Positions 9,138 to 19,775 of a DNA stretch of 64,000 bases are shown here, piece after piece. This DNA comes from Streptomyces sp. DHE7-1 (GTDB lineage: Bacteria; Actinomycetota; Actinomycetes; Streptomycetales; Streptomycetaceae). The notes below the pieces were generated by a model, which made no database searches, was not told where the DNA came from, and was given only the letters and a program-made list of their open reading frames with translations. The translations under genes and the position numbers were made by a program. Each line of letters opens with the position of its first letter. Within the stretch, counting starts at the first letter, position 1. The DNA is taken from assembly GCA_016432725.1 (NCBI GenBank), contig JACJDG010000003.1:1550001-1614000 (forward strand). Direction: 5' to 3'.

Positions 9138-10340
9138 ATGACTGCGCGCGCCGCCGACCGGGCCCGTTACGACCGGGCCACCGCCCATCTGGACGCCCCT
9201 CTCGCGATCGTGGATCTGGAGGCGTTCGACGCGAACGCGGACGACCTCCTGCGCCGGGCCGGCGGCAAGCCGGTCCGGGTCGCCAGCAAGTCCGTGCGCT
9301 GCCGGGCCCTACTGGAAAGAGTCCTGGCCAGGGACGGTTTCCAGGGCCTCATGTCGTTCACCCTCGCCGAGTCCCTGTGGCTGGCCCGCTCCGGGTTCGA
9401 CGACGTCCTCCTCGCCTATCCGTCCGCCGACCGGGCGGGGTTCGCGGAGCTGGCCGCCGATCCCAAGCTCGCCGGCGCGGTCACCGTGATGGTGGACGAC
9501 GTGGCCCAGCTCGACCTGATCGACGCGGCCCGCGACGGCGGACGTGAAGTGGTGCGCGTCTGCCTGGAGTTGGACACCACACTGCGGCTGCTGGGCGGCC
9601 GGGTGCGGGTCGGGGCCCGGCGCTCGCCGCTGCACTCCCCCGCCCAACTCGCCGACCTGGCACGGACGGTGGCACGGCGGCCCGGCTTCCGACTGGTCGG
9701 GATCATGGCGTACGAGGGCCATGTCGCCGGGGTCGGGGACGCGGTGGCCGGGCGGCCGCTGCGCTCACGGGCGATCCGGCTGATGCAGGCCGCCGCGCGG
9801 CGGGAGCTGGCCGAGCGGCGCGCGGCGGCGGTGCGGGCGGTCCGCGCCGTGGCGCCCGGCCTGGAGTTCGTCAACGGCGGCGGGACGGGCAGTGTGCAGC
9901 ACACCGCCGCCGAGGACGCCGTCACCGAGATCGCGGCCGGCTCGGGGCTCTACGTGCCCCGGCTCTTCGACAACTACACGTCCTTCACGGGGCGTCCGGC
10001 CGCCCTGTTCGCCCAGCCCGTCGTGCGGCGGCCCGGCGTGGGTGTCGTCACCGTGCTGGGCGGCGGCTATCCGGCCTCCGGCGCCGCGGGACCCGACCGG
10101 CTGCCGGTGCCGTACCTGCCGGAGGGGCTGGCCTACGACCCGCAGGAGGGGCCGGGCGAGGTGCAGACCCCGCTGCTCGGCTCACCCGCGGACGATCTGC
10201 TGATCGGCGACAAGGTGTGGTTCCGGCACGCCAAGGCGGGCGAGCTCTGCGAGCGGTTCGACGTCCTGCACCTGATCGAGGGCGACACGGTCACGGCCGC
10301 CGTGCCCACCTACCGCGGTGAGGGCCGCACCTTCCTGTGA
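9138..10340 (+). CDS. PLP-dependent D-threonine aldolase / D-serine dehydratase-like enzyme
   Basis: The 400-residue protein has an alanine-racemase-type barrel at the N-terminus. The PLP lysine is expected in the VASKSVRC segment near residue 50, and NGGGTGS supplies a phosphate-binding glycine turn. The C-terminal GDKVWFRHAKAGELCERF segment contains the His and Cys typical of the metal site in D-serine dehydratase-like domains. Such enzymes cleave or dehydrate D-beta-hydroxy amino acids. No clear Shine-Dalgarno sequence precedes the ATG at 9138, so it may be leaderless or weakly translated. It converges on the HAD gene, with 28 bases between stops. Confidence 0.8.
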   Translation: MTARAADRARYDRATAHLDAPLAIVDLEAFDANADDLLRRAGGKPVRVASKSVRCRALLERVLARDGFQGLMSFTLAESLWLARSGFDDVLLAYPSADRAGFAELAADPKLAGAVTVMVDDVAQLDLIDAARDGGREVVRVCLELDTTLRLLGGRVRVGARRSPLHSPAQLADLARTVARRPGFRLVGIMAYEGHVAGVGDAVAGRPLRSRAIRLMQAAARRELAERRAAAVRAVRAVAPGLEFVNGGGTGSVQHTAAEDAVTEIAAGSGLYVPRLFDNYTSFTGRPAALFAQPVVRRPGVGVVTVLGGGYPASGAAGPDRLPVPYLPEGLAYDPQEGPGEVQTPLLGSPADDLLIGDKVWFRHAKAGELCERFDVLHLIEGDTVTAAVPTYRGEGRTFL

Positions 10341-10368
10341 TCCGCGCCCGGACCGCGCCCGGCGGACG

Positions 10369-11597
<1,229 letters not shown>

Positions 11598-11623
11598 ATG
11601 CGCGGACCGTACACCTTCGTCCC

Positions 11624-12406
11624 TTACAGGGGGGTGACGTACGCGCCCGCGATCCCGCCGTCCACCAGGAAGTCGGTGGCGTTGACGAAGGACGCGTCGT
11701 CGCTGGCCAGGAAGGCGACGGCGGCGGCGATCTCCTCGGCCCGGGCGAACCGTCCGACGGGGATGTGCACCAGGCGGCGCGCGGCGCGCTCCGGGTCCTT
11801 GGCGAACAGCTCCCGCAGCAACGGGGTGTCGACCGGGCCGGGGCACAGGGCGTTGACCCTGATCCCCTCCCGGGCGAACTGCACGCCCAGTTCACGGGAC
11901 ATGGCGAGCACGCCGCCCTTGGAGGCGGTGTAGGAGATCTGCGAGGTGGCCGCTCCCATCCGGGCCACGAAGGACGCCGTGTTGATGATGGAGCCCCGGC
12001 CCTGGCGCCGCATGTACGGGAGGGCGGCCTTGCAGCACAGGTAGACGGAGGTGAGGTTGACCTCCTGGACGCGCTTCCAGGCCTCCAGGCCGGTGTCCAG
12101 GATGGAGTCGTCGTCGGGCGGTGAGATCCCGGCGTTGTTGAAGGCGACGTCGACGCTGCCGTAGGTGTCGTGGGCCGCCGCGAACAGCGCCTCGACCTGC
12201 CCGGGATCGGTGACGTCGGTCTTCACGAAGAGCCCGCCGGTCTCGTCGGCGGCGGCCTTGCCGCGCTCCTCGTCGACGTCGCCGCAGACGACGTGGGCGC
12301 CCTCCGAGGCGAGCCTGCGGGCACTGGCGAGGCCGATGCCGCTGCCGGCTCCGGTGACTACGGCGGTACGGCCGACCAGGCGGCGGCAGACGTGTTCTGC
12401 GTTCAC
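11624..12406 (-). CDS. Classical short-chain dehydrogenase/reductase of the amine-catabolism cluster
   Basis: The 260-residue protein has the cofactor motif VTGAGSGIG near residue 17, the structural NNAG motif (AFNNAGISP) and the catalytic Ser-Tyr-Lys set with YTASKGG. The GTG start at 12406 overlaps the aldehyde dehydrogenase stop (GTGA). It is the third gene of a glnA4-ALDH-SDR unit, so it probably oxidises or reduces an intermediate of gamma-glutamyl-amine breakdown; the exact substrate is not evident. Confidence 0.88.
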   Translation of the reverse strand: MNAEHVCRRLVGRTAVVTGAGSGIGLASARRLASEGAHVVCGDVDEERGKAAADETGGLFVKTDVTDPGQVEALFAAAHDTYGSVDVAFNNAGISPPDDDSILDTGLEAWKRVQEVNLTSVYLCCKAALPYMRRQGRGSIINTASFVARMGAATSQISYTASKGGVLAMSRELGVQFAREGIRVNALCPGPVDTPLLRELFAKDPERAARRLVHIPVGRFARAEEIAAAVAFLASDDASFVNATDFLVDGGIAGAYVTPL

Positions 12407-13776
12407 TGTGCGGGGCCCTCCGTGCTGATGAAGACGTTCTTGGTCTCGGTGAAGGCGGTCAGGGCGTCGGGTCCGAGTTCGCGGCCGAGCCCGGACTGCT
12501 TGAAGCCGCCGAACGGGGTCCAGTAGCGGACGCTGGAGTGGGAGTTGACGGACAGGTTGCCCGCGCGGACGCCCCGGGAGACGCGCAGGGCGCGGCCGAC
12601 GTCCCGGGTCCAGACGGAGCCGGACAGGCCGTAGGGGGTGTCGTTGGCGAGGCGGACCGCGTCCTCCTCGTCGGTGAAGGGCAGCAGGACGGCGACCGGG
12701 CCGAAGATCTCCTCGCGGGCCGCCGGGGAGTCGGGCCGCTCGCCGGTGAGCACGGTCGGCGGGAACCAGAAGCCGGGGCCGTCGGGGGCGGCGCCGCGCA
12801 GGGCCTCGGCGTCCTCGGGGACGTACGACCGGACGCGGTCCAGTTGCGCTCGGGAGATCAGCGGGCCCATCCGGGTCTTCTCGTCGGCCGGGTCGCCGAC
12901 GACCACGGAGGCCAGCGCATCGGCCAGGAACGCGCGGGCCTCCTCGTACACGGTTTCCTGCACCAGGACGCGGGTGCGGGCGCAGCAGTCCTGGCCGGCG
13001 TTGTCCAGGAACGAGCAGGGGTCGAGGGCGGCCTCGAGGTCGGCGTCGGCGAAGACGATGTTCGGGCTCTTGCCGCCGAGTTCGAGGGTGACCGGCTTGA
13101 CCAGCCGGGCGCAGCGCTCCATGACCTCGCGGCCGGTGGCCGTGGAGCCGGTGAACACGATCTTGGCGATGTCCGGATGGTCGGCCAGGGCGCGTCCGGC
13201 GGTGTGGCCGTGACCGGGCAGCACCTGGAAGAGGTGCTCGGGAAGGCCCGCCTCCAGGGCGAGTTCGGCGAGGCGGAGGGCGGTGAGCGGGGTGGTCTCG
13301 GCGGGCTTGAGGACGACGGCGTTGCCCGCGGCGAGCGCCGGGAAGGAGCCCCAGGCGGCGATGGGCATGGGGAAGTTCCAGGGGGCGATCACCCCGATGA
13401 CGCCGAGGGGTTCGCGGAAGGTGACGTTCCAGCCGCCCGGTGCCGGGATCTGGCTGCCGAGGAGGCGTTCGGCGCCGCCGGCCGCGTACAGCAGCAGGTC
13501 GCGGGCGTTGCCGGCCTCCCAGCGGGCGTTGCCGATGGTGTGCCCGGCCTCGCGGACCTCCAGGCGGGCCAGTTCCTCGACGTGGCCGTCGACGGTGTCG
13601 GCGAAGCGGCGCAGCAGCCGGGCCCGGTCGGCGGGCGGGAGCGCGGCCCACTTCGGCTGGACGCGCGCGGCCCGTGCGACGGCGGCGTCGACGTCCGGCG
13701 CGCCGGCCGCGGGGACGGTGGCGACGACCTCCTCGGTGGCGGGGTTGAGGACCTTCAGCTCGTGCGGTTCGGACAC
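12403..13776 (-). CDS. NAD(P)-dependent aldehyde dehydrogenase, PuuC-like
   Basis: The protein has 457 residues. Hallmarks are APWNFPMP, the cofactor loop FTGSTATG, the glutamate motif LELGGKSPN and the catalytic cysteine in NAGQDCCARTR, with EEIFGPV near the C-terminus. I start it at the GTG giving SEPHELKVLNPATEEV because AAAGG lies seven bases upstream; a GTG at 13806 overlapping the glnA4 stop would add ten residues. Gamma-glutamyl aldehyde oxidation is the likely step, inferred from its position after the gamma-glutamyl-amine synthetase. Confidence 0.9.
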   Translation of the reverse strand: MSEPHELKVLNPATEEVVATVPAAGAPDVDAAVARAARVQPKWAALPPADRARLLRRFADTVDGHVEELARLEVREAGHTIGNARWEAGNARDLLLYAAGGAERLLGSQIPAPGGWNVTFREPLGVIGVIAPWNFPMPIAAWGSFPALAAGNAVVLKPAETTPLTALRLAELALEAGLPEHLFQVLPGHGHTAGRALADHPDIAKIVFTGSTATGREVMERCARLVKPVTLELGGKSPNIVFADADLEAALDPCSFLDNAGQDCCARTRVLVQETVYEEARAFLADALASVVVGDPADEKTRMGPLISRAQLDRVRSYVPEDAEALRGAAPDGPGFWFPPTVLTGERPDSPAAREEIFGPVAVLLPFTDEEDAVRLANDTPYGLSGSVWTRDVGRALRVSRGVRAGNLSVNSHSSVRYWTPFGGFKQSGLGRELGPDALTAFTETKNVFISTEGPAQ

Positions 13777-13802
13777 GTGAGGACCTTTCACCGGCGTTCT
13801 CG

Positions 13803-15161
13803 TCACAGGCGTTCGAAGGAGCGGCGCAGTTCCCAGTCGGTGACGGCGGCGTCGAAGGCGGCGAGTTCGACGCGGGCCATGTTCCGGTAGTGGGCCACGA
13901 CCTCGTCACCGAAGGCGGCCTTGGCCACGGGGCTGTTCTCCCAGAGTTCGGCGGCCTCGCGCAGGGTGGTGGGCACGTGCTCGTAGTCCGCGGTGTAGGC
14001 GTTGCCGGAGCACGGCTCGGGCAGTTCGAGGCCCTGCTCGATGCCGTACAGACCGGCCGCGACCAGTCCCGCGACGGCGAGGTAGGGGTTGACGTCGCCG
14101 CCGGGGAGGCGGTTCTCGAAGCGCAGGGAGCGGCCGTGGCCGACCACCCGGAGCGCGCAGGTGCGGTTGTCGTGTCCCCAGGCGACGGCGGTGGGGGCGA
14201 AGGAGCCGGGCTGGAACCGCTTGTAGGAGTTGATGTTGGGCGCGTAGAGGAGCGAGAAGTCGCGCAGGGCGGCGAGCTGCCCGGCGAGGAAGTGCCGCAT
14301 CACGCCGGACATCCCGTCCGGTCCGGCCATGGCGTTGCCGCCGTCGGCGTCGGCGAGCGAGAGGTGGATGTGGCAGGAGTTGCCCTCGCGCTCGTCGTAC
14401 TTGGCCATGAAGGTGATCGAGACGCCCTCCTGGGCGGCGATCTCCTTGGCGCCGGTCTTGTACAGCGCGTGCTGGTCGCAGGTGACCAGGGCCTCGTCGT
14501 AGCGGAAGGCGATCTCGTGCTGGCCCGGGTTGCACTCGCCCTTGGCGGACTCCACGGTCAGGCCGGCGCCCGCCATGTCGTTGCGCAGCCGGCGCAGCAG
14601 GGGCTCGACGCGGCCGGTGCCGAGGATGGAGTAGTCGACGTTGTACTGGTTGGCCGGGGTGAGGCCCTGGTAGTTCGCGTCCCAGGCCTGCTCGTAGCTG
14701 TCCTTGAAGACGATGAACTCCAGCTCGGTGCCGGCCTGGGCGGTGTAGCCGAGTTCGGCGAGGCGCTCGAGCTGGCGGCGCAGGACCTGGCGGGGCGCGG
14801 CGACGACCGGGGTGCCGTCGCTCCAGGCGAGGTCGGCGACGAGCAGGGCCGTGCCGGGGTGCCAGGGGACGCGGCGCAGGGTGGCGAGGTCGGGGTGCAT
14901 GGCGAAGTCGCCGTAGCCGCGGTCCCAGGAGGACATCGCGTAGCCGTCGACCGTGTTCATCTCGGTGTCCACGGCGAGGAGGTAGTTGCAGCCCTCGGTG
15001 CCGTGGTGCAGGACCTCGTCCAGGAAGAAGCGGGCGGCGAACCGCTTGCCCTGCAGCCGCCCCTGCATGTCGGGGAAGGCCAGGACGACCGTGTCGATCT
15101 CACCGCCGGCGACGAGTGCGCGCAGCTCCTCGACGCTCAGCGGGGGTGTGCGGTCTGCCAC
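13803..15161 (-). CDS. glnA4: Glutamine synthetase-like gamma-glutamyl-amine ligase (GlnA4-like)
   Basis: The 452-residue protein keeps the glutamine synthetase catalytic elements: the metal-binding AGTELEFIVF, NPGQHEIAFRYDEAL, the KYDEREGNSCHIHLSL segment and the RFENRLPGGDVNPYL region. A start at GTG 15161 is fixed by an AAGGAGG site seven bases upstream; longer in-frame starts lack one. S. coelicolor GlnA4 glutamylates ethanolamine rather than ammonia, and the relatives GlnA2 and GlnA3 use polyamines. The adjacent aldehyde dehydrogenase, SDR, FadR-type regulator and gamma-glutamyl hydrolase support an amine-catabolic role over nitrogen assimilation. The exact amine is inferred. Confidence 0.87.
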   Translation of the reverse strand: MADRTPPLSVEELRALVAGGEIDTVVLAFPDMQGRLQGKRFAARFFLDEVLHHGTEGCNYLLAVDTEMNTVDGYAMSSWDRGYGDFAMHPDLATLRRVPWHPGTALLVADLAWSDGTPVVAAPRQVLRRQLERLAELGYTAQAGTELEFIVFKDSYEQAWDANYQGLTPANQYNVDYSILGTGRVEPLLRRLRNDMAGAGLTVESAKGECNPGQHEIAFRYDEALVTCDQHALYKTGAKEIAAQEGVSITFMAKYDEREGNSCHIHLSLADADGGNAMAGPDGMSGVMRHFLAGQLAALRDFSLLYAPNINSYKRFQPGSFAPTAVAWGHDNRTCALRVVGHGRSLRFENRLPGGDVNPYLAVAGLVAAGLYGIEQGLELPEPCSGNAYTADYEHVPTTLREAAELWENSPVAKAAFGDEVVAHYRNMARVELAAFDAAVTDWELRRSFERL

Positions 15162-15210
15162 GGGAGATCCTCCTTCGGCTGTTCGGCACTTTGTCGGCCG
15201 GACCGGGAGC

Positions 15211-15236
15211 CATAAGGTATTGCTCACGACCATTGC
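15211..15236. promoter_or_regulatory. AAGGT-N10-ACC palindromic operator in the glnA4/fadR divergent promoter
   Basis: CATAAGGT, a ten-base spacer and ACCATTGC lie between the divergent starts of glnA4 (15161) and the FadR-type regulator (15258). The same half-sites with the same spacing recur at 16019-16044 before the gamma-glutamyl hydrolase. This makes it a good candidate binding site for the neighbouring regulator. Confidence 0.6.
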
Positions 15237-15257
15237 CTGGGAAGGGGGCACGGCCGG

Positions 15258-16009
<752 letters not shown>

Positions 16010-16018
16010 CCGGGCTCT

Positions 16019-16044
16019 GCAAAGGTGCGCGGGTGAACCTTTGC
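16019..16044. promoter_or_regulatory. Perfect 8-bp inverted repeat, second copy of the cluster operator
   Basis: GCAAAGGT, ten bases, then ACCTTTGC forms a perfect palindrome in the 58-bp gap between the regulator stop and the hydrolase start. It matches the 15211-15236 site at the inner half-sites and spacer length. A hairpin acting on mRNA is the alternative. Confidence 0.6.
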
Positions 16045-16067
16045 GTTTCGGGAAGGGCGGTGGGACG

Positions 16068-16751
16068 GTGCGGCCGCTGATCGGTGTGAGCACGTACCTG
16101 GAGCCGGCTGCGCGGTGGGGGGTGTGGGAGCTGGCGGCCGCGCTGCTGCCGGCCGCGTATCCGCGGCTGGTGCAGCGGGCCGGCGGCCTGGCCGCCATGC
16201 TGCCGCCGGACGAGCCCGCGCGGGCCGCCGCCATGGTGGCCCGCCTCGACGGGCTGGTCGTCGCGGGCGGCCCGGACGTCGACCCGGCGTGCTACGGCGC
16301 CGAGCGGTCGCCCCGTACGGGGCCGCCCGCCCCGGAGCGGGACGCCTGGGAACTGGCCCTGGTCGACGCCGCGTTGGCGGCCGGCGTGCCGCTGCTGGGG
16401 ATCTGCCGGGGCATGCAGCTGCTCAACGTCGCCCGCGGCGGCACGCTCGTGCAGCACCTGGACGGGCACGCGGAGCTGGTCGGAGTCTTCGGCGGGCATC
16501 CGGTGAAGCCCGTGCCGGGGACCCGGTACGCCGGGATCGTCCCGGAGGAGACGACCGTGCCGACGTACCACCATCAGGCTGTGGAGCGGCTCGGCGAGGG
16601 GCTGGTGCCCTCCGCGCACGCGGCGGACGGGACCGTGGAGGCGGTCGAACTGCCGCCCGGCGCGGGGTGGGTGCTCGGCGTCCAGTGGCATCCGGAGATG
16701 GGGGACGACACCCGGATCATGCGGGCGCTGGTACGGGCCGCCGCGTCCTGA
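16068..16751 (+). CDS. Class I glutamine amidotransferase-like gamma-glutamyl hydrolase, PuuD-like
   Basis: The 227-residue protein begins RPLIGVSTYLEPA, typical of peptidase C26. The nucleophile cysteine is in LLGICRGMQLLNVARGG and the His-Glu pair in GVQWHPEM. The family hydrolyses gamma-glutamyl-GABA or similar amides, releasing glutamate as the last step of gamma-glutamylated amine catabolism. GTG at 16068 is preferred, with GGAAGG upstream; a TTG nine codons earlier falls inside the palindrome. It follows the FadR-type gene in the same direction. Confidence 0.88.
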   Translation: MRPLIGVSTYLEPAARWGVWELAAALLPAAYPRLVQRAGGLAAMLPPDEPARAAAMVARLDGLVVAGGPDVDPACYGAERSPRTGPPAPERDAWELALVDAALAAGVPLLGICRGMQLLNVARGGTLVQHLDGHAELVGVFGGHPVKPVPGTRYAGIVPEETTVPTYHHQAVERLGEGLVPSAHAADGTVEAVELPPGAGWVLGVQWHPEMGDDTRIMRALVRAAAS

Positions 16752-16804
16752 GCAGGCCGGACCCGCGAGGATCGGGGAGACGACCCCTAGGGGGAGACGC
16801 CCCC

Positions 16805-16981
16805 TGGGGCCTGTCTAACAATTCCCGTCGTCGCCCGCAGGGCGGCCGCGCGGCGTCAGGCGCGTGCTCTCGCCGTGTCGGACTCGGACCCTCGTACTGG
16901 ACGTACTCGGGTCCGGGGCCGGCGCGGCGAGAGGGCGTGCATGGCGTCGCGCGGCAGACGGGAATTGTCAGACAGGCCCTA
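16805..16981. mobile_element. 177-bp palindromic repeat element, copy 1 (MITE-like)
   Basis: The ends are inverted copies of TAGGGCCTGTCTGACAATT, with two mismatches on the left end. The inner sequence is itself largely self-complementary about a GTACTGGACGTAC centre, so the whole element can fold into one long hairpin. A second copy in the same orientation lies at 26625-26801, with about 20 differences and no gaps. It fills the gap between two convergent genes, and its last three bases form the LysR stop codon. It has no coding capacity. It may act as a bidirectional terminator or be a non-autonomous transposon. Confidence 0.8.
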
Positions 16982-17908
16982 GCCCCGCGTCAGCGACAGC
17001 AGTTCCCGTGCCGGTCCGGTGGGCCGGTGTCCCGTCGGCCACACCGCGCGCAGGTCACGGCGCAGGGCGACGCCGTCGACCGGGATGCGCACCAGGCGCC
17101 GCATCGCCAGCTCCTCCCCCACCGCCAGTTCGCTCAGCACCGACGGGCCGGCGCCGCTGACCGCCGAGGCCTTCACCGCCGTCGTGGAGGACAGCTCTAT
17201 CAACGGCCTGGCCAGACCGCCGAGCGCCGTGTCCAGCACCTGGCGGGTGCCCGAGCCGCGTTCGCGCAGGATCAGCGGGGTGGCCGCCAGTTCGGACGGG
17301 GTGAGGGGGCGCCGGCGGCGGGCCCAGGGGTGGCCGGGCGCCGTGACGACGATCAGGCGGTCCCGGGCGATCACCGCCGAGTCCAGGCCCGCGGGGATCG
17401 TCAGTCCCTCCACGAAGCCCAGGTCCGCCTCGCCGTCCAGGAGCAGTTCCGCGACCTTCGCCGAGTTGCCCGCGAGCAGGGACACCGCGGTGTCGGGCCG
17501 CTCGGCGTGCAGGGCGAGCAGCCAGCCCGGGAGCAGGTACTCGGCGATGGTCATGCTCGCCGCGACCCGCAGCCGGGAGTCCCGCCGGTCGCGCAGCGCC
17601 CGCGCGCCGGCGTCGAAGGCGGCCGCCGCCTCCACCACCCGCCGGGCCCAGTCGGTCACCAGGGCGCCGGCGTCCGTGAGCCGGGACCCGCGCGGCGAGC
17701 GGTCGACCAGGGCCACGCCGAGCTGCCGCTCCATGGAGCGCAGGCGGCTGCTGGCGGCGGGCTGGGTGATGCCGACCTCCCGTGCCGCGGCACCGAGGCT
17801 GCCCAGCCGCGCCACGGCCAGCAGCAGTTCCAGCGCGCCGAGGTCGGGCACCCGGTGCGCCAGCGAACCGCCGGGCGGGCCGTCGTCCGTCGCGTTCCGC
17901 TCGCTCAT
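16979..17908 (-). CDS. LysR-family transcriptional regulator
   Basis: The 309-residue protein has the N-terminal LysR winged helix (LELLLAVARLGSLGAAAREVG, then ITQPAASSRLRSMERQLGV) and a periplasmic-binding-like effector domain. It is divergent from the TDT transporter, the usual target arrangement. A perfect CATAAG-N5-CTTATG palindrome overlaps its start codon, pointing to autoregulation. Its TAG stop coincides with the edge of the 177-bp repeat. Confidence 0.9.
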   Translation of the reverse strand: MSERNATDDGPPGGSLAHRVPDLGALELLLAVARLGSLGAAAREVGITQPAASSRLRSMERQLGVALVDRSPRGSRLTDAGALVTDWARRVVEAAAAFDAGARALRDRRDSRLRVAASMTIAEYLLPGWLLALHAERPDTAVSLLAGNSAKVAELLLDGEADLGFVEGLTIPAGLDSAVIARDRLIVVTAPGHPWARRRRPLTPSELAATPLILRERGSGTRQVLDTALGGLARPLIELSSTTAVKASAVSGAGPSVLSELAVGEELAMRRLVRIPVDGVALRRDLRAVWPTGHRPTGPARELLSLTRG

Positions 17909-17922
17909 AAGACCAGCTTATG
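17906..17922. promoter_or_regulatory. CATAAG-N5-CTTATG operator overlapping the LysR start
   Basis: Six-base perfect arms around ACCAG lie at the LysR start codon, about 57 bases upstream of the divergent transporter. The symmetric T-rich/A-rich form fits a LysR-type recognition site. Confidence 0.55.
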
Positions 17923-17978
17923 CCCCCATACACCGGGACTCCCTGGTCGGCCGGGGCCGGCGGCGGGATCGTACGGTC

Positions 17979-19136
17979 ATGGTCATCGCAGCCCACTCCC
18001 TGTCCACCGTGCGTGCCGCCCGGGTCCGGCACCTCGGCCCCCACTGGTACGCCTCCGTCATGGGGACCTCGGTCGTCGGCACGGCGGGCGCCGCGCTGCC
18101 CGTGCACGTCCCCGGGCTGCGCGGGGCGTGCACCGCGCTGTGGGCGCTGTCCCTCGTCGTGCTCGCGGCACTGCTGACCGCCCGCGCCCGGCACTGGACG
18201 CACCACCGCGACCGGGCCCGCGCCGGCCTGCTGGACCCGGCCACGGCCCCCTTCTACGGGTGCCTGTCCATGGCCCTGCTGGCCGTGGGCGGCGGTGCGG
18301 CGGCCGTGGGGCGGGACTGGATCGGCACCGGCCCGGCGCTGGCGCTCGACGCGGTCCTGTTCACCACCGGTACGGCGGTGGGCCTGACAGCCGCCGTGGC
18401 CGTGCCGTACCTGATGGCCGCGCACCACCGGGGCGGGCCCCGCGAGGCCGCTCCGGTCTGGCTGCTGCCGCTCGTCGCGCCGATGGTGTCCGCCGCCGTC
18501 GGCCCGCGCCTCGTGCCGCTGCTGCCGCCGGGGCAGCCGCGGGAGACCCTGCTGCTCGGGTGCTTCGCGATGTTCGGGCTGAGTCTGCTCGCGACGCTGG
18601 CGACCCTGCCGCTGGTCTTCGCCCGGCCGCTCGTCTCCGGCCCGCTGCCGCTCGCGCTCACCCCGGGCCTGTTCCTGGTCCTCGGCCCGCTCGGGCAGTC
18701 CACCACCGCCGTGGGCCTGATCGCGGACGCGGCCCCCGGGGTGGTACCGGCGCCCTACGACCGCGGGCTGGGCGTGTTCGCGGTGCTGTACGGGGTGCCG
18801 GTCATGGGGTTCGCGCTGCTGTGGCTGGCGCTCGCCTCGGCGCACGTGGTGCGGGCCCGGCGGCGCGGCATGGGCTTCTCGATGACCTGGTGGGCGTGCA
18901 CGTTCCCGGTGGGCACCTGCGTCACCGGCGCCGCCTCCCTCGCCGGGCGCACCGGACTCGCGGTGTACGACGTCCTGGCCGTCGGTCTCTACGGCCTGCT
19001 GGCCGTCGCGTGGCTGGCGGCCGCCTCGGGGACGGTACGCGGGCTGCTCAGCGGTGAGCTGCCCGAAGCGCCCCGCCCAGCACCCGCGGCGCCTCGGCCA
19101 GCGACGGCCCGTACCAGGTCAGGTGGCGTCCGCTGA
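17979..19136 (+). CDS. TDT-family transporter (TehA/malic-acid transport type)
   Basis: The protein has 385 residues and about ten hydrophobic segments. The opening HLGPHWYASVMGTSVVGTAG is the characteristic first-helix motif of the tellurite-resistance/dicarboxylate transporter family, and GPLGQSTTAVGL and FSMTWWACTFPVG follow later. Members export C4-dicarboxylates, sulfite or anions. The ATG at 17979 is chosen as the first Met before the conserved region; the ribosome-binding site is weak. The last 89 bases overlap tail-to-tail with the BtuF-like gene on the other strand. Confidence 0.85.
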   Translation: MVIAAHSLSTVRAARVRHLGPHWYASVMGTSVVGTAGAALPVHVPGLRGACTALWALSLVVLAALLTARARHWTHHRDRARAGLLDPATAPFYGCLSMALLAVGGGAAAVGRDWIGTGPALALDAVLFTTGTAVGLTAAVAVPYLMAAHHRGGPREAAPVWLLPLVAPMVSAAVGPRLVPLLPPGQPRETLLLGCFAMFGLSLLATLATLPLVFARPLVSGPLPLALTPGLFLVLGPLGQSTTAVGLIADAAPGVVPAPYDRGLGVFAVLYGVPVMGFALLWLALASAHVVRARRRGMGFSMTWWACTFPVGTCVTGAASLAGRTGLAVYDVLAVGLYGLLAVAWLAAASGTVRGLLSGELPEAPRPAPAAPRPATARTRSGGVR

Positions 19137-19770
19137 CGAGTGCGCAGGGCAGGCCGGGGAAGGCCTCGGGGCCGTCCCCGGCGGTGAAGCGGTAGGGCTC
19201 GTCCGGCAGGACGACCAGGTCCGGGGCCGCCGCCACCAGCTCCGCCAGGGGTACCCGGGGGTAGCGGTCGGGGTGGCCGGCGTAGAGGTGGCGCACGCCG
19301 AGGCGGGCCAGCACGTCACCGGCGAAGGTGTCCCGGCCCAGCACCATCCAGGGGCGGCGCCAGACGGGCACGACCGCCGTCGTCGGGGCCGGGGCCTCGG
19401 GCAGGTCCGCCCAGGCCGCCTCCGCCTCGTCCAGCCAGCCGGGCCGGGCCTGGGCGCCGCACGCGGCGAGCACCCGGTCCAGCTCGCGGAACGCCTGCGG
19501 CACCGTGCGCACCTCGGTGACCAGCACCTCGACACCCGCCGTACGCAGGGCGTCCAGGTCGGGGGCGCGGTTCTCCTCCTCGTTGGCGATCACCAGGTCG
19601 GGGGCGAGGGCGACGATCCGGTCGACGGCCGGGTTCTTGGTGCCGCCGATCCGGACGGCCCCGGTGTCCGCGGGGTGCGTGCACCAGTCGGTGACCCCGG
19701 CCAGCACGCCGGGCAGCGTCGCGGCGACCGCCTCGGTCAGCGAGGGCACCAGGGAGACCACGCGCACCAT
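19048..19770 (-). CDS. Helical-backbone metal receptor, BtuF/cobalamin-binding-like, without signal peptide
   Basis: The 240-residue protein begins directly with VRVVSLVPSLTEAVAATLP, the first strand and helix of periplasmic-binding fold III. It shows GGTKNPAVDRIVALAPDLVIA, typical of cobalamin or siderophore receptors. No signal sequence or lipobox precedes it and no permease or ATPase adjoins it, so it is a stand-alone cytoplasmic form. Its function is unknown. It ends inside the 3' end of the TDT gene. Confidence 0.78.
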   Translation of the reverse strand: MVRVVSLVPSLTEAVAATLPGVLAGVTDWCTHPADTGAVRIGGTKNPAVDRIVALAPDLVIANEEENRAPDLDALRTAGVEVLVTEVRTVPQAFRELDRVLAACGAQARPGWLDEAEAAWADLPEAPAPTTAVVPVWRRPWMVLGRDTFAGDVLARLGVRHLYAGHPDRYPRVPLAELVAAAPDLVVLPDEPYRFTAGDGPEAFPGLPCALVSGRHLTWYGPSLAEAPRVLGGALRAAHR

Positions 19771-19775
19771 GGGTC

